This document shows, piece after piece, positions 63,101 to 64,000 of a stretch of DNA of 64,000 nt. The translations under genes and the position numbers were made by a program. The notes beneath the pieces were generated by a model. It searched no databases and was not told the origin of the DNA. It worked only from the letters and a program-made list of their open reading frames with translations. The DNA comes from Phytoseiulus persimilis (Eukaryota > Arthropoda > Arachnida > Mesostigmata > Phytoseiidae): NCBI GenBank assembly GCA_037576195.1, contig JAQZDE010000041.1, positions 1-64,000 of the forward strand. The letters run 5' to 3'. The number at the start of each line of letters is the position of its first letter. Position 1 is the first letter of the stretch.

Positions 63101-64000
63101 GCCTTCATCTCCAACCTTCACGATGATCGCGTTCTCACCGCGATAATTCTAACCCCGATAAAGAAGCGCTGAAAGCGAGAACTTTACTGACCTCGTTTCA
63201 ACCTGAGCCGACCTAAATAGATCGTCAGAGTCCATTGGAGAGACAATCCAAACAGTGGATTGTTTCGATTCGGCTGTGCGAGATTCTTGGTTCTCGTCGA
63301 TCTGAAGTCGGGAGTGACCAAGAATCCTGTGGTTGGTGATCCGTGTTGCGGAGGCTCCGTCTTCTTGAGGATGGTCGAATGACGTGTTCTTCAATCTCAC
63401 AGGCGGAAGAAGGAAGGCGACACAGACAGAGCTTTGACAGTCATGGAGAAAGCTTTGGAGAAGAAGGAGAACGAGATTCCTGATTACCTGGGACTTTGTG
63501 GGAGAATCTACAAGGACAAGTACCTGAATAGCGACTGCAAGGACACTGATTCGTTGAAGAAGGCGATCGAGTGGTACCGGAAAGGATTCGATGCGCTGCA
63601 GTCGGTTTACAATGGGATAAACTTAGCCACGTTACTCACTGCCGATGGCCACAGGTTAGACAAGGGTCCGAAATCGGTTGATCCGCTCCCTGAAATCATG
63701 AGCCGTTTCCGGATCGCGAGAAATATCTTCTTCCACCCTCCACAGGTCCGACGAGAGCCGTGACCTTGAAGACGTCTTCGTGGTTCTCAATCACCTCATC
63801 GGGAAAAAAGGGGAGATCGATGCGATGACTGACTATTGGGATGTAGCCACCTACTTCGAAGTTTGCTACCTTGTGGAGGATTACACTCGTGCTATCAAGG
63901 TGCTACAAATAGTTCTCTCGCGAATTCCTCGTTTGAGCCCCCCCAGCCAGCAGAGAAGTCTCATAACGCTCAGCTGCTCAGATTTTAGACGCTAAGCTCC
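60121..64000 (+). CDS. ASK1: Apoptosis signal-regulating kinase (MAP3K5/15 family), N-terminal half, cut by window end
   Basis: Stress-activated MAP kinase kinase kinase acting upstream of JNK and p38. Exons: 60121-60372, 60624-60827, 61896-62000, 62393-62556, 62705-62834, 62940-63085, 63403-63654, 63746 to about 63899, continuing past the window; phases fit throughout, about 469 codons so far. Seen: ADVAIVDVSVR and ILFYHLGIRESFGM (human ADIAVVEMS, LFYHLGVRESFSM) of the thioredoxin-binding region, RYTPIYYRVTDRNVCHVTD, then the TRAF-binding, TPR-like central region (AQDYDSSVKLVEDL, YLYAFALNRR, GLCGRIYKDKYL, INLATLLTADGH, LIGKKGEIDAMTDYWDVATYFEV). The kinase domain must lie beyond 64000. The start ATG 60121 gives an N-terminus of low complexity; the frame is open upstream, so an earlier start is possible. 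Invertebrates usually have one such gene (Drosophila Ask1). Confidence 0.92.
60886..61163. mobile_element. hAT-like MITE in ASK intron 2
   Basis: The right end, read in reverse from 61163, starts CAGTGGTTCTCTAAATGG. An inverted partner starts at 60961 (CAGCGGTTCTCAAAATGG) and matches it over about 40 bases at roughly 80 percent. A further end-like sequence, CAGTGGTTCTGAAACTT, starts at 60886 and matches the right terminus exactly over 10 bases. Flanks are CTCTAGAG at 60878-60885 and CTTCAGAG at 61164-61171, six of eight identical, as expected for a decayed 8-bp hAT target duplication. CAGTGGTTCTCAAACTT-type termini are known for hAT elements. No transposase frame is present. The 60961-61163 part (203 bases) may be the element proper with 60886-60960 a second, nested or duplicated end. 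Confidence 0.8.

Noticed and set aside
1-64000. tRNA, rRNA, CRISPR, prophage or retroviral elements
   Set aside because: Looked for cloverleaf B-box words, spaced repeats and polymerase or integrase motifs; none were seen by eye.

Overview
The window is nuclear DNA of an animal. Its genes are split by mostly short GT-AG introns (about 65-960 bases, one of 2.0 kb), polyadenylation signals follow several stops, and there are no operons or ribosome binding sites. The gene set (MOCS3, ceramide kinase, GTPBP10, a cytosolic sulfotransferase, a tetraspanin, NAD-isocitrate dehydrogenase gamma, an ASK-type MAP3K), compact introns and low repeat load fit an arthropod. I lean towards a mite-like chelicerate, but this is inference and I cannot name a species. 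No viral or LTR elements, CRISPR arrays, rRNA or tRNA genes were seen. Exon models were built by eye from frame, splice phase and family alignment from memory.

Layout. 0-1.0 kb: a small Ser/Pro/Glu-rich protein (+). 1.0-2.4 kb: unassigned. 2.4-4.5 kb: MOCS3 (-), six exons. 4.5-14.8 kb: a 10-kb stretch with no gene I can support. 14.8-19.2 kb: ceramide kinase (+), eight exons seen and the first missing. 21.3-23.0 kb: GTPBP10 (-), six exons. 27.6-29.5 kb: cytosolic sulfotransferase (+), five exons. 31.7-32.3 kb: a small unknown two-exon gene with an 8-residue repeat (+). 33.7-37.1 kb: tetraspanin (+), six exons seen and the first missing. 42.3-44.1 kb: a secreted low-complexity protein (+), four exons. 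45.2-47.4 kb: IDH3G (+), six exons. 47.4-60.1 kb: no supported gene, with a CG-rich possible promoter/5' exon near 54.2 kb. 60.1-64.0 kb: the N-terminal half of an apoptosis signal-regulating kinase (+), cut by the window end.

The genes are independent housekeeping or signalling loci. MOCS3 activates the sulfur carrier URM1 and the molybdopterin synthase small subunit. Ceramide kinase makes ceramide-1-phosphate. GTPBP10 serves mitochondrial ribosome assembly. The sulfotransferase conjugates small molecules using PAPS. IDH3G is a regulatory subunit of the Krebs-cycle enzyme. ASK is a stress-activated MAP3K. IDH3G and GTPBP10 are both expected in mitochondria, but the two are 22 kb apart on opposite strands, so I read no functional clustering.

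The most notable non-gene items are a small hAT-like MITE in an ASK intron, two diverged copies of a dispersed repeat ending in a GTACGCCACTG-like terminus (one in a tetraspanin intron, one just upstream of IDH3G), a GC-AG intron and a 10-codon microexon in IDH3G, and two genes whose start codon lies directly against the first 5' splice site.
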